Origin: Ananas comosus
Lineage: Eukaryota > Streptophyta > Magnoliopsida > Poales > Bromeliaceae
Assembly: GCF_001540865.1 (NCBI RefSeq)
Contig: NC_033636.1
Coordinates: 7,294,434 to 7,358,433 of the forward strand
DNA: 64,000 bases
Direction: 5' to 3'
The translations under genes and the position numbers were made by a program. Below the pieces are notes generated by a model. The model saw only the letters and a program-made list of their open reading frames with translations. It was not told the DNA's origin and made no database searches. Shown here in pieces: positions 1-10,482 of the stretch (position 1 is its first letter; every line of letters begins with the position of its first letter).

Positions 1-59
1 GATCTTCATTTACTAGCGGGTTTTAAAAATCTATACTGTTAGATGAAGATCTAAGGAAT

Positions 60-156
60 AAAAATTATTAAATATTTTATATATTATATAAATAAACAAA
101 AATAAAGGTTTGGATTCGGATAATATTTCAGATATCCATATCTATTGACATCCCTA
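60..156. repeat. hAT-like element, right-end fragment
   Basis: The stretch reads like the 3' end of an hAT-type non-autonomous element and ends in GACATCCCTA at 147-156. The same ending closes the element at 27660-28076. The left part lies outside or is decayed, and no TSD can be assigned. Confidence 0.35.
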
Positions 157-179
157 CTCCTCATTCCACTTTTCAATAT

Positions 180-401
180 ACAAAAAATAAGTACTATACA
201 CGGTGAATCATTCATTCACCGTGTTTAGACACGGTGAATGATTCACCGTATTCAACTTAATACCTTGGCCCCAGTCTTGCCTGCGTGGCGCTGACGTGGC
301 GCCTGCGTAGCAGGGACAGGACCATTTTTGTAATTTTAATTTTAATAGGGCTATTTTTAAAATAAAAATTACTCAGGGGACTATTTGCAAAAAAAGCTCC
401 C
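180..401. mobile_element. Mutator-like MITE, right part (same family as 63421-63902)
   Basis: At 198-250 two short palindromes of the type ACGGTGAAT..ATTCACCGT stand in tandem. They are followed by a 'tgcgtggcgctgacgtggcg' block and a right end rich in 'ggggactatttgcaaaaaaagctccc'-type sequence (given here only by its features). The same order is found in the intact element at 63421-63902, in the same orientation. The left arm is missing, so this is a truncated copy. Confidence 0.5.
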
Positions 402-1700
402 GTTTATATTAATGACATTTTTTTAATTAATTAATTTTTTTTTATAAAATTTTTTTTTATTTTTTTAAAAAAATAATTAATTTTTTATTAATGATGTGTT
501 GTAACTATGTAAGTATAACACAGTAAACTTTTTTTTTCTTCTAAAGAGAAAGAAGAGTATATTAGGCATTAATTTATAAACAAATGGAAAAGAATAAATT
601 ACACTTTTGTCCTCAAACTATAACCAATATTATATTTTGGTCCTCAAATTTTAATTCGCAATAATTTATGACTTGAACTTTCTGAATTATTGGAATTAAA
701 TTCTGCAATCTAATTTATTGACTAAATAAATATTCACGTGTCACCGATATAAAAGTGATGTTTGCGTTGTTATAATTGATGAAGCAGTAATGATTAGAAT
801 AAAATACCAATTCCATATCAGTAATACGTAAATATTTAGCCAGCTAAATTCGATGTATGGCTTTATTGCAATAATTCAAAAAATTTAAATAAAAAATTAT
901 TGTCAATTAAAGTTTGAAGATAAAAGTTTAATTTGCCAGATAGAAAAATAGTTATTATTCAGCCTACTATTTTAGGAGCTATTTGATTTCATGCATTCCA
1001 AAAAAATAATATTATTAATATAATTATTAAAAAATTAAAATATGTGTGCAATTTATTCTAGTCATAACTAAATACTGCAGTAAACTGTTTTTTAAAATAA
1101 AAACAAGAAATTCTTAATTATTGTACCACAATCTGGAGCCAAATTAGATTTGTTAGAAATACAGTAGTTGAAAAAGAAAAATAAAAAGGATTAGAAAAAT
1201 AACCTCACTATCCATCTTCTGAAAAAATAAAATCTGAAAAATACGTTTTCTCAACTTGAAGCGACTAAAACGGAATTCATAATTGTGATATTCTTGACCA
1301 TATAACGACTGTTTATATATAAGAAATAATATCTAATATATCATTCAAATTTTCAAAACTATCTAATATACTCTTTTGTTGGTCAAAATATTTTTATTGA
1401 TTTTGAAAAATTTATTCAAATATATTTCTAATTAAGCAATTTATTAATAAGATTTAGGATTTAGAAAGATATTTTGAAAATAGAAAGATAAATTTAAAAT
1501 TTCCATTAAAGTATTGCATTTTCTCATATGAAAATTCAACTGGGTAGCTATTAGAGTACCAGAGTTATACTCTATCATTTATGTCCAATTAATTATATTT
1601 CCGCCTTCAAAAAATTTATAATAAAAAAAATTTTAAAAAAAAATTATGACGGCGATGGTGAATTCTAATAACCAAATCTATAGATATAATGAATCCCGAA
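402..1700. other. AT-rich intergenic; decayed inverted-repeat element inside
   Basis: No gene is visible. The part at about 600-930 starts with 'cttttgtcctcaaactata' and ends with a rough inverse of it ('agtttgaagataaaagttt'). It is probably an old inverted-repeat element of the type seen again at about 61970-62870. The rest is A/T-rich sequence. Confidence 0.35.
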
Positions 1701-1935
1701 TTTTACTGTGGCCTACGTGGCCGCTTCTCAGCGCCCCTCCTCTCTGCCGTTTCTTCTCGGGCGGACGCGGGCGCATGAGTGGCGTGAGCGGGCGTCGGGC
1801 GCATGTCGCGCGCATGCGGGGGAGAGAGGAGGGGGAGAGGGAGAGAGAGAGAGCCGGGGGGTGGGGAGAGGGAGAGAGGGGGAGAGAGCAGGGGGGACTG
1901 CCTGGGGGTGACCGCGGCCCCGCGCGCGCGTAGGC

Positions 1936-1973
<38 letters not shown>

Positions 1974-2578
1974 GGGGGGGAAGTCTCGGAGGTGGGGAGA
2001 GGGCAGAAGAGAGGAAGAGAGAGTGAGGAGGTAAGGGAGAGAGCGAGGAGCGGGGGGGGAGTCCTGCCATGTGCGGGTTGACCGCACCCCGCGCCGCGCA
2101 AGAGAGTTCTTCCTCTTCTCCCCCCCCTCCCCCCCCCACCCCTTCTCTTTCCTCTCTTATTACTATCCCTCCCCCCCGCCCCCCCCCCCCCCCCCCAATC
2201 CTTGCCGGCTCTTCTCTTTCTCTCGTCTTATCTCTTCCCCTCTTCTCTCTCGGTCTCTCTCTCTCTTCCCAGCATGCGAGGAGCGGCTGTGGGCGGGTGG
2301 GCGCTAGGCGCTGGGGGCGGGCGCAGTGCGCGAGCGGGGCGGCGGTCGACCACTCACTCACTCTCTTCATCTCTCCGTTTTCTTTTCTTTTTTTTAACCG
2401 GCGTCGGCCGGTCGACGCATGGATGGGAGCTTCCGAGCGGTGGAGGAGGGAGACGTATCCGCGAGCGAGGAGAGGGGAGGGCGATTTCTCTCGTGTAATC
2501 AGATGCGTTATTGTCACAGGTGTGCGGCAGGATCAGTGTGCGAGGTTGATTTCGAAGAACCAGGTTCACCACGTAATC
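1700..2578. repeat. GC-rich low-complexity block with GA, CT and poly-C tracts
   Basis: The block contains an uninterrupted (GA)n at 1935-1971, G-rich purine tracts at 1803-1910 and 1975-2060, then pyrimidine and poly-C tracts at 2108-2270. Long open frames exist on both strands but encode only Arg/Gly/Glu or Ser/Pro/Leu runs, as such composition forces. It resembles the block at 6000-6540 in style. It may include decayed 5'-UTR-like or gene-edge sequence, but I see no domain. Confidence 0.5.
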
Positions 2579-2586
2579 TTTGGACC

Positions 2587-3208
2587 TAGGGTGTATGTGG
2601 GCCTCGGGCGGGGACGACCACATTTCGAGCCCGAACCGAGCTTGGGAGAGTGGCCGGGCCCTGCCCGTGGCTAAATCGGGAGAGCCGTGCGGGCCGAAAT
2701 CCCACATTCGGCCAGCACGGCCCTGGCCGGAATGCAGGGCCGTGCTCCGGGCCGGCTCCTTTTTTTATTTTTTTAAAAATGTACATATAATTTAAAAAAA
2801 TATAAACAATAAATTATATTTATATAAACTGATATTTTGATTAAAAAATTTAAAATTTATAAAAATAATTACAAAAAATAAATATTTAAATTTATTTAAT
2901 ATATTTTTGTATTCTTTTTTTGAAAAAAAAAAAAGTTGAGAAGGGTTTTTGGTCCAATGGACCAAAATTGCTTTGGTCCATTAGACCAAAATCACTCCTC
3001 TCAAGGTCTGCTAGGGAGAAGCTCTCCTTGGGAGGAGGGCCAAGCCCTCCACCCGAGGAGAGCAAACCCCAGGCCCAAGGCAAAGTTGCCTTGGGCCTGG
3101 GTCTGCTCTCCTGGGGAGGAGGGCTTGGCCCTCCTCCCAAGGAGAGCTCCTCCCAAGGTGTGCCGGGCCGGGCGGGCCACGTGCCGCCCGGCCCGTTTTA
3201 CACCCCTA
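2587..3208. mobile_element. hAT-like non-autonomous element
   Basis: The left end begins TAGGGTGTATGTGGGCCTCG and the right end reads, inverted, TAGGGGTGTAAAACGGGCCG. This is the TAGGGGTG-type end usual for plant hAT elements. The 8 bases outside the ends are TTTGGACC and TTTCGAAC (6 of 8 alike), as expected for an eroded 8-bp TSD. The interior has GC-rich subterminal arms with a perfect 12-bp inverted repeat (2714-2725 with 2735-2746), an AT-rich middle, and the long foldback at 3021-3148. No transposase is encoded. Confidence 0.6.
3021..3148. repeat. Long near-perfect foldback (about 62-bp arms)
   Basis: The arms 3021-3083 and 3086-3147 are about 90% complementary around a 2-base centre at 3084-3085. 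Both arms contain GGAGGAGGGCCAAGCCCTCC-like and GGCCCAAGGCAA sequence. Transcription from either strand would give a hairpin of roughly 60 bp. It lies inside the hAT-like element 2587-3208. Two smaller palindromes with 'tggtcca' lie just upstream at about 2949-2993. Confidence 0.7.
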
Positions 3209-3558
3209 TTTCGAACACCAAATTTTTCAACACTTCTTTTCGATTTAATTAAATAAATTTTTGCTCTTTTGGATTTAATTAGCTAAATTTATATGAAATT
3301 TAGAATAAAAAGAGAACTAAAAAAGTGTTAATAAATTTATGAAAAATTAAAATTAAATTCAATTTATTCATGGGTAAAAAGGTGAAGATCGGCCTGATAT
3401 TATTAGGAGGGTATTTAAGCTAAAATTGAAAGCCTTAATGGATGATATAAAAAAAACCAATATTTTGATAAATTAGTTGCTGGTATGTTATTATAGAATT
3501 TATGCTGGCCTTAACTTTATAATTTTCTTTTCAAATTCGCACAGCTAACTTTTTTTTT

Positions 3559-3640
3559 TCTGTCATTTAACCGCAAAGTCTCGGATACCAACTATCAAGT
3601 CTTTTGCCACCTGCGTTAGGAACGATCGGTACTTTTCGGG
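3559..3640 (-). repeat. SINE fragment (tRNA-derived, 5' part)
   Basis: On the minus strand this matches the head of the SINEs at 17842-18005 and 18565-18757: the 'ggcaaaagacttgatagttg' box-A region followed by 'ggtatccgagac'. It has no A-tail, so it is truncated. Confidence 0.45.
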
Positions 3641-5999
3641 TACTTATTTGTGCCCTTTCATACCATTTGGGACGCATATGATTAAGCTGTATCTGTTTTT
3701 CAAACCAATAAATAAGAGTACTGCTGGAATATTAGAAAAATCAAAGAGTTAACAATGTCAAAAGATATGTATAACTAAATCAAAATAGCGGAGAAAATTC
3801 AAAATATTGAGTTAAGCAAATTTGTGGCTCCTATCATTGTACACAATTTAGTCAAAAAAACATGCATCACACGTGGTTTTGAATTTGGCTCCCTTAACTT
3901 TTTTTTTTTTTTTATTTGATCTGCACCCTCTTTACTTACTATCAATGGTTTGATTTAGCTCCTTTCATCAGCAATTTTTTCGTTAACAATTTTAAAAATT
4001 TTATTAGAACCACAATAAATGCCTACGAGAAATGGACGTTATCTCCTCTAGAATTGGCAGTTCCTCCTTCACCGTTGCCTTCTTTCCTTTTCCGCTCCGT
4101 GATGCTTCGCCTTTTCATTTTTATTTTCGCCCGATGCTTCCTCTTCCCGCCTGTCAACTCTTCAATTAATGCGTTCACATGATCTATTGTCATCTAAAAA
4201 TCTCGCTTTCACAACAAAAAAAAAGTAAAATAAAATCTCTTCATACTTTTTTTTTTCATACTATTTGTATTTATTAATGTCTCATGGCAAGTCAAAAAAC
4301 TTTAAATTTTTTATTTTATCAATCTCTTGTATTTTATAATATTAGCCCACTGTAATGCACGAATAATTTTATTATATCATAAAACCTAAATCCTACTCAT
4401 CTAGGATGACAGGGTACATTTAAGTGGAGTACCCAAAATATTTCTCTTATTAAAATCTTACCCCCATAATATACTGAATCATTTCCCTTATCCCTCGCAC
4501 CAATCTACAAAATAAAAAAATATATATTTATATCAGCGTCTAAAACTTAGCTAGAATGAAAAATAATTCTAATTTAATTTAATTGGATTGTATATTTTAC
4601 CTTAATTACTAAAATTAAAATTTTACTGTTTTAAATTTTAGATTTTAGTTTCTACATTTAAGATTTTAAATTTTATACTCAAATTATGAATGCTAACAGT
4701 TTAAAAATTATATATATTAATTTACTGAAATATTATCTACCCGTCTGCTCCCCGGGTTTGGGGGGCACTGTGAGTCCCACTTTTTAAAAAAAATTTAAAT
4801 AATATAAAATGTTGAAGTTTAAAATTTAAAATTAGATTTAAAAATTAAAAAATTTAAACTTAAATTTAAAAATTTAAATGATAATAACGGAAACATAGGA
4901 ATATATATTTTTATATATTTTTATCCCAACTTTGGTAAATAATATTAAATAATTTATTCAAAATATTTTAAAAATTGCGTAAATTTACCGCCGTGAAGCG
5001 CGGGCCTTCACTAGTGTAATTGATTGTAGACACCATATTAGCCATGTAAGAGTCGCATTTTAGATTTTTTCGTAGCTTTCACGCTCTACAAAGTACGTAT
5101 CAACATGTTTGATATACTGTAAATAAATTAAATTATTTATTTTCTTACTGTTTTTATTGATAGCCCGTTTGAATTTGTAAACAGTCAGTATCGTTAAATA
5201 TAATTTAGATTATATATATGCCTTAAAAATTAAAATATATAAATTTTTAACATTACTTGTTTGGTATTTAGGGCTCGTTTGATTTATCTATTTTAGACTA
5301 TGGAATCGGAATAAAATTTATTAATTTCGATTGTTGTTGTTTGTTTTATAAGAATCAAATTCCGAGTTCTATTTTACTTCAGAATAGAAATGATTTAATC
5401 TATTTATAGTCCAATTCGGCTTTGAATTTCAGATTAGCTCATTTCAAACTAAATTGTTCAAAACTTTTCATGACAGACACCTTATTCTTTTCTCTCATCA
5501 TCACTTTCCTCTATCATAATCAGAACTCTCTCTCAATGTTCATTTTGATTTCTATCACAATAATAAGTCAAACATTTTGTAGCTGAAGAATAGAAAGTAA
5601 TGATAGAATATATATTTAAATGAGAAAAGTAGTCAGTTCCAGAAGGATAATAATTTAACGATGCAGTAACAAAATTTAACTCTAGAAAATATATCTATAA
5701 GAGCTTGAAATTTTATAAGAGGATAGCTTTTATATTTGCCTTCTAAAAAAAATACATATAAAAGTCAAAAATTTTATTGGAGTATATAAATAATTGGCCC
5801 AAAAAAAAAAAAAAATCCACATTCTAAGGATAACAAAGGTGATATACAAAACATATTCTCTTCCCAAGAAGTAGATTTTCCTTTTTTTTTTTTTTTCGTG
5901 TTGTCTTATCACTTATTAGGATAACACAGGTGCATGATAATATTTTTTTTACTATTATCATCAATACATATAATAAAAGGCGAACTCTAAACCCGCCAC
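3641..5999. other. AT-rich intergenic with decayed repeats
   Basis: No gene can be supported. About 4340-5015 contains a unit that runs from 'cccactgtaatgcacgaata' to a G/C-rich end 'cgtgaagcgcgggccttcac' next to CTAGTG. This is reminiscent of other pieces at 32690 and 43874 that join CTAG and CCCGTGC-like words. About 5270-5460 resembles one half of a 'gctcgtttgatttatc' MITE. The remainder is A/T-rich. Confidence 0.3.
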
Positions 6000-6540
6000 G
6001 CGTCGTCTCCACGGCGACCCCCTCCCTGCTCAGTTCTCCCGCTTTCTTCGCTGGGCTCTCTCACTCACTCTCTCTCTCTCTCTCTCTCTGCTCGCGTGCC
6101 CCGCGAGAGGGGACCGCACACATGGCAGCCCCCCCCCCCGGCTCTCTCCCTCCCTCTCCTCCTCCCTCCCCGGCTCCCTCCTCCTCTACTGTGGTCCTCC
6201 CTCCGATCCCTTCTCTCTTCGATCCGCCTCGCATCCTATTCGCGGGCGCGGGCCCCCGCGCCCTCTCCCTAGTGCTCGCATCCTATTCGCGGGCGCGGGG
6301 GCAGGCGTGAGCGGGCGCAGGTGCGAGCGGGTGCGGGCGAGCGGGCTCGGGCGCGGGCACGGGCGGCGCGCGGGAGGGAGCCGGGGCGCGAGCGGGTGCC
6401 CGGCGCGGGTCGGTCGCAGGGCCCCGGGCGCGGGTCGGACGCAGGGCACGGGCGCGGGTCGGACGCAGAGGGCAGCACGTGCGAGCGCGGCACGGGCGGG
6501 CAGCTCTCCCTTCCCCCCTTCCCCGACCCCTCTCTGGAGA
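6000..6540. repeat. GC-rich low-complexity block
   Basis: A (CT)n tract at 6068-6089 is followed by C-rich and then G-rich sequence with a degenerate repeat of about 20 bases ('gcgcgggtcggacgcagggc' near 6430-6470). Open frames on both strands are Arg/Pro/Gly/Ala-rich with no domain. It may represent 5' flank or UTR of a gene lost at the nearby N, but that is inference. Confidence 0.45.
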
Positions 6541-6919
6541 AACATAAGTTAACAAACAACTGAGACTGATTGTTTTTAGTGTAATCCTTTCCTCAGTCTC
6601 TATCTCTTGCACTCCAAGTGTTTGTGAATTGCCTCTGCAGTGGTGAAGTAGCTGTGGTCTGAGCTTATTATCTGGAGGATTAATGCTTTTATCTTTCATA
6701 GCTGAATCGGTGGCGTCAGCGATCATCGAGGCGTGCCCGGCGGCTGGCGGCATGTAGGAAAATCCTCCTAGATTTGGAGAAATTCAGAAGCTGGCTTATC
6801 AAAAACCTCGAAATTACTACGTAAATGGATCGATCGGGGATCGAGCACTTCCTTCGATCTCTTCTCCGCATTCGTTTGGGGCCTCGAAGGGAGCTTCACA
6901 CGTAGAAGCGTTTGCTTAT
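6541..6919 (+). other. Intergenic; possible remnant of a 3'-terminal exon
   Basis: After a possible acceptor (tttcatag ending about 6701) the plus strand reads ESVASAIIEACPAAGGM and then a stop at about 6754-6756. That resembles the end of a coding exon, but I cannot name the family or find the rest. The sequence stops being informative at the N at 6920. Confidence 0.2.
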
Positions 6920-6920
6920 N
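6920..6920. other. Single undetermined base, probable contig join
   Basis: The N lies where AT-rich flank changes at once to the middle of a RING-H2 reading frame. The gene's expected 5' third is absent, so the N more likely stands for a gap or join than for one unknown base. Confidence 0.6.
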
Positions 6921-6921
6921 C

Positions 6922-7281
6922 GCCGTCGAAAGCAGTCCCCCGCGAGCCGGGCTCGACGCCGCCGCGATCGCCTCCTTCCCTTCGTTCCCTTACCGCCTCA
7001 CCGCCGTCGGCCCCGCCGCGACGACGACCACTCGCGGCGAGTGCGCGGTGTGTTTAGGCGCGTTCGCGGGGGGAGAGATGCTGCGGCGGCTGCTGCCGTG
7101 CGGGCACGTCTTTCACGTGGCGTGCGTCGACGCGTGGCTCCGGTGGAGCTCGTCCTGCCCGGTGTGTCGGACTGTGGCGGACCCCAAGCCGCTGCCGCCT
7201 GCCGTGACGGTGCAAGAAAACGTGGTGCCGCCGCCGCCTTCGCAGCCCTCGACGTCGGAAGAGAAGGGAGACGTGCTGTAG
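6922..7281 (+). CDS. RING-H2 finger E3 ubiquitin ligase, ATL type, 5'-truncated
   Basis: The open frame begins at the N and ends at a stop at 7279-7281, giving 119 visible residues. It carries the two landmarks of the ATL family in order: a GLD motif ([15 protein letters not shown], from about 6949) and a RING-H2 finger. The finger reads CAVC, 15 residues, C-G-H, two residues, H, two residues, C, ten residues, CPVC (about 7036-7176), with the Trp (AWLRW) that typically contacts the E2. ATL proteins are membrane-anchored ubiquitin ligases, often intronless and stress-induced. The N-terminal hydrophobic segment expected upstream of GLD is missing. The tail is Pro/Ser-rich ([18 protein letters not shown]). 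The only internal Met (7048) lies inside the finger and cannot be the true start. The family call is strong; the gene's completeness cannot be judged. Confidence 0.85.
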   Translation, partial: AVESSPPRAGLDAAAIASFPSFPYRLTAVGPAATTTTRGECAVCLGAFAGGEMLRRLLPCGHVFHVACVDAWLRWSSSCPVCRTVADPKPLPPAVTVQENVVPPPPSQPSTSEEKGDVL

Positions 7282-7507
7282 TCGGGTTCGAATCGTCGTT
7301 AGGCAGATGATGAGCAGAGAATGCATGGGAAGGAAATGGAAGATTTAGAGAGGCGGCAAGAGTGCTTGTGTGTGCGTGTGTGTTTTTTTTTTGGTTTTTT
7401 TCCATAAATTTGTTATTTAAAATATATATTATTGGTATGTATGGTGTAATTTTTTTTTTTTTTTTTTGAGAAAAAGATAACGCGCAACCTGCAGTGTAAT
7501 ATTTCTT

Positions 7508-7925
7508 ATGGTTAATTTTATGCAGTTTCCTACAAATACAGTGAATTATAAATATATCTTTACAAAGTTCAACTTTCATAAATTATTTATAGAAAATTTT
7601 TAATACTTTCAAATATATATATATATATATATTCCTCTAATTTGTTACTATTAAAATACTGTTTATTTTATAAGTGAAAATGAACTTTTTGCCATTACAA
7701 ATATGTCTCTTAAAAAGTTGAGTAAAAAGGTCAATTCACCTCATTAACCAATTAGGATTAGATATTTTATCTATGATTAACTAATTTTTTTCTAACGGAT
7801 CTTAACGGTAGGAATATATTTGAAAATATTAGGACTTTTGTAGGAACAACATATGAAAGTAAACTTTGTAGGGATATAATTGTAATTCACTATATTTGTA
7901 GGGACCTTTTTGAAATTAACCCTAT
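7508..7925. mobile_element. MITE with about 75-bp terminal inverted repeats
   Basis: The left end ('ggttaattttatgcagtttc', then 'ctacaaatacagtgaatta') is matched inverted at the right end ('ggttaatttcaaaaaggtcc', then 'ctacaaatatagtgaatta'). Similarity continues through 'tttacaaagtt.aactttcat'. The interior includes a (TA)n at 7614-7632. Long TIRs suggest a Mutator-like MITE; no TSD was fixed. Confidence 0.5.
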
Positions 7926-8627
7926 TTTTTATTGTGATTTACTAATTACTTATATAATTTTGTATATATAAAAAATATTTGCCTGTTTATATTTACAGGC
8001 TTTGAATATATATATATAATAAACCTATAATAATAATTTTTTTTTAAAGAAATCTAAACCAATTTGCCCTTAAATCTTTTTTTTTTTTTTCCTTTTTTTA
8101 ATTTTTTTGAATTTTAATGCTCAGTAGCAAATAGCAAATTTTCTTGTGAGATTGTGAAAGAGAGTAGCGTCAGAGAATTGAAGTGGCAAATAGTGGCAAA
8201 AGTCAAAGTCTCCGAGTCAACTTCGAGTCAACTATTTGTAAGATATGAACCTGTCATTTTTACCCCCCTAAAATATCGGTGTCATATTGAGGCCCATTTG
8301 GCGCGTTATTAGACAAAATAAAATTAAATCAAAATAAATAAAAATTTATATTTTTATTTTATAAAAATTATATATATTATAACCGACTCATTGTAATATA
8401 TATGCAAATAAGATATTTTCTTATCATATATAACACAATCTTCTTATAATTATAAATAAAATAGCATTTTTAATATTTACAAATTTAACGATTCTTATTG
8501 CACGCGGTGGAATTTGGATGATATTTGATGGTGACAATCTAAAAAAATAATTTTTTTGAAAGTCAATAAAAGCATTTTGATCCACCATGGGTAAATTGAA
8601 TATTTTTAAATTTTCGAAAGGTAGATT
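7926..8627. other. AT-rich intergenic, nothing recognised
   Basis: T-rich and A/T-rich sequence without a credible open frame. No repeat end could be defined. Confidence 0.3.
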
Positions 8628-9141
8628 CACTACAACAAAAACGGTCTATAGCGATACTTTTAAATGTAGGTACATGTCAAAAAAGTGCTGTTAGCTAAAA
8701 TTACCGACACTTTTAAAAAGTGTTGCTATATGTGGGGTCGCTAGGTATATAGTGACAGTTAAAGAGTGTCGCTATAACCTAAAAAAGTGCTGCTAATTTA
8801 CCAACACTTATTTAAGCATTTAGCAACCGTCGAAACTTTATCTCGTTGGCTGTGGTGGCGGAGGAGGACGACAGTAAAGGCTCTTCGTCTAGAATTTCAG
8901 TGGATTGAGTGAAGAGAGAAGAAAAGATGGTAATTGATTTTTCTTTTTTTTTTCTTTTCTGTTTGTAATCGGGCCAAATGGACTGGATGTGGTGGGTTGA
9001 GTAGAGTAATCTTTTATTTTTTGTTGGATTAGGCTTTATATTTAGACATTAGTAGATGTGTTTTTAAGTTTTAGCATAAATGGGACACTTACTCAAAAGT
9101 GTCCCAAACATATGTCCCTATAACCTAATTCTGTTGTAGTG
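8628..9141. mobile_element. CACTA (En/Spm-type) non-autonomous element
   Basis: It starts CACTACAACAAAAACGG and ends CTGTTGTAGTG, the CACTA terminal inverted repeat. ATT stands on both sides (8625-8627 and 9142-9144), the 3-bp TSD expected of this superfamily. Short subterminal repeats such as 'agtgtcgctata' recur within both ends. At 514 bp it encodes no transposase, so it would have needed help in trans. Confidence 0.85.
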
Positions 9142-9185
9142 ATTAGATATTATTTTTAAATATTACTAAGTAAAATTAATTAGTT

Positions 9186-9380
9186 TAATTTCAGCAGGCG
9201 GCGAGGGGCCCGGCATCGGCGGTGGTGGCTGAGAAAGGACTGGGGGTGAGTTATGCACGGGTCGTGGAGGCGGCGGCGCTGCGGAGAGGAGCGACGGTGG
9301 AGGAAGCGAGGGCGGCGGTGATGGTAGCGGATGAGGAGGGGGCAGGCGGAGGAGGATGCCGGCAAACCGGGGGTCCGGGG
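9186..9380 (+). other. Orphan GC-rich coding-like fragment
   Basis: A sudden GC-rich island follows a possible splice acceptor (tttaatttcag). One plus-strand frame is open for about 70 residues and reads VSYARVVEAAALRRGATVEE followed by ARAAVMVADEEG. This is more protein-like than the other frames. I do not recognise the family. It could be a captured exon or a gene remnant. Confidence 0.3.
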
Positions 9381-9399
9381 ACCCAAAAAATTTCAATTT

Positions 9400-9715
9400 G
9401 TCCTGCTATGGTTTAGCGCATTTTCAGTTTAACGCCCTTTGATTTTACTTGCTGTTAAAATCTGCTATTAAGTATACATGTAGTAAACTAATATATTTTA
9501 TAAACCTTATGACAGCAAATTGTAAATTTGTATTTTCATATAGCCACCCTGTGATTTGTAAAATAAATTAATTTAGTATCATACTTAACGGCAGTATTAA
9601 TAGCAACATAAACATAAAACCACAGGGCAACAAAGTGAGACAGTTCAAACCATAGTGTACCAAACTAAAAATGTGCTAAACTACAAGGGGTAAAATAGAG
9701 TTCTCCCTAATTTTT
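9400..9715. repeat. Inverted-repeat element, 'ctatggttta' type
   Basis: The left side ('ctgctatggtttagcgcatt') is matched inverted on the right ('aatgtgctaaactacaaggg'), about 300 bp apart. It resembles the Mutator-like family at 27041-27341 and 62066-62644 in layout but is diverged. It has no coding capacity. Confidence 0.4.
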
Positions 9716-9955
9716 TTTTTTTTTTTTAGGAGAGAGTATATTTGTACCATACTTTATTATCTTATGATGCATCCAAAGAGAACCTTGTTTTATTGGCAGT
9801 GGTATTACCAGGTATTCATCGTGTGCGTATATCTAAGTAAACGAGCAGTCCACAAAAAGTAGAAAAAGGGAATCACATTTCTCTTCATAGAATTTTGTTC
9901 GAATTTATTAAATTTTTTTTAGTTGATTTAAACCTTAAAATATTTTAAAAAAAGA

Positions 9956-10470
9956 GATAATTGTCTATAAATCTCTCAAAACTTCAAAAATATCTAATTT
10001 ACTCTTACTTTTATTTTTTGTTTCCAGTATATCCTTCATATGTTATTCCGTTATTCAAAAATACTCCCGCAGTTATCACCCGTTAAATTATCTCGGGGTA
10101 AACATGAGTTAAATGTCTATCAGAGTTTTAAAAAATCAATATACCTATTTTGCCCTTAAGTTAAGGGCAAATAACAGAAGTTGGTGATGGTAGAAAAATA
10201 TATTCGAAAAAATCAAAAATTAAAATACATCTTATGGGCAAATTAGAAAAGTTGGTGATGGTAGAAGGGTATATTTGAAGGGGCAAAATAGTAATTTCAC
10301 AGATATAACAACTACTGCTAACAATTCACTAACAAAAGTTTAACTCTATATAGGTCCGTATATTGAAAATAACTTGGAACGTAAAAAAAAATATTTTTAA
10401 TATTAGCCTTCTAACGGGGGTAAATCAGAAAATCGAAAGCTTTTTAAGGGTATATAAGCAATTGTCCCTT
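9956..10470. repeat. Inverted-repeat element, 'ggggcaattgcttatatacc' family
   Basis: The left end 'agataattgtctataaatct' and right end 'gtatataagcaattgtccct' are inverted copies. The middle holds duplicated 'aagttggtgatggtagaa' units. Related copies are at 31068-31880 and 53440-53945, with a part at about 15470-15670. Confidence 0.5.
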
Positions 10471-10482
10471 AAAAGAATATAA

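Noticed and set aside
1678..2517. Long minus-strand open frame of 279 residues and several overlapping ones
   Set aside because: It is created by GA/CT and poly-C/G composition. The residues are Ser/Leu/Pro or Arg/Glu/Gly runs, both strands are equally open, and no domain is seen.
6186..6753. Minus-strand open frames of 96-156 residues over the GC block
   Set aside because: They are Arg/Pro/Ala-rich sequence from degenerate GC repeats, with no conserved motif.
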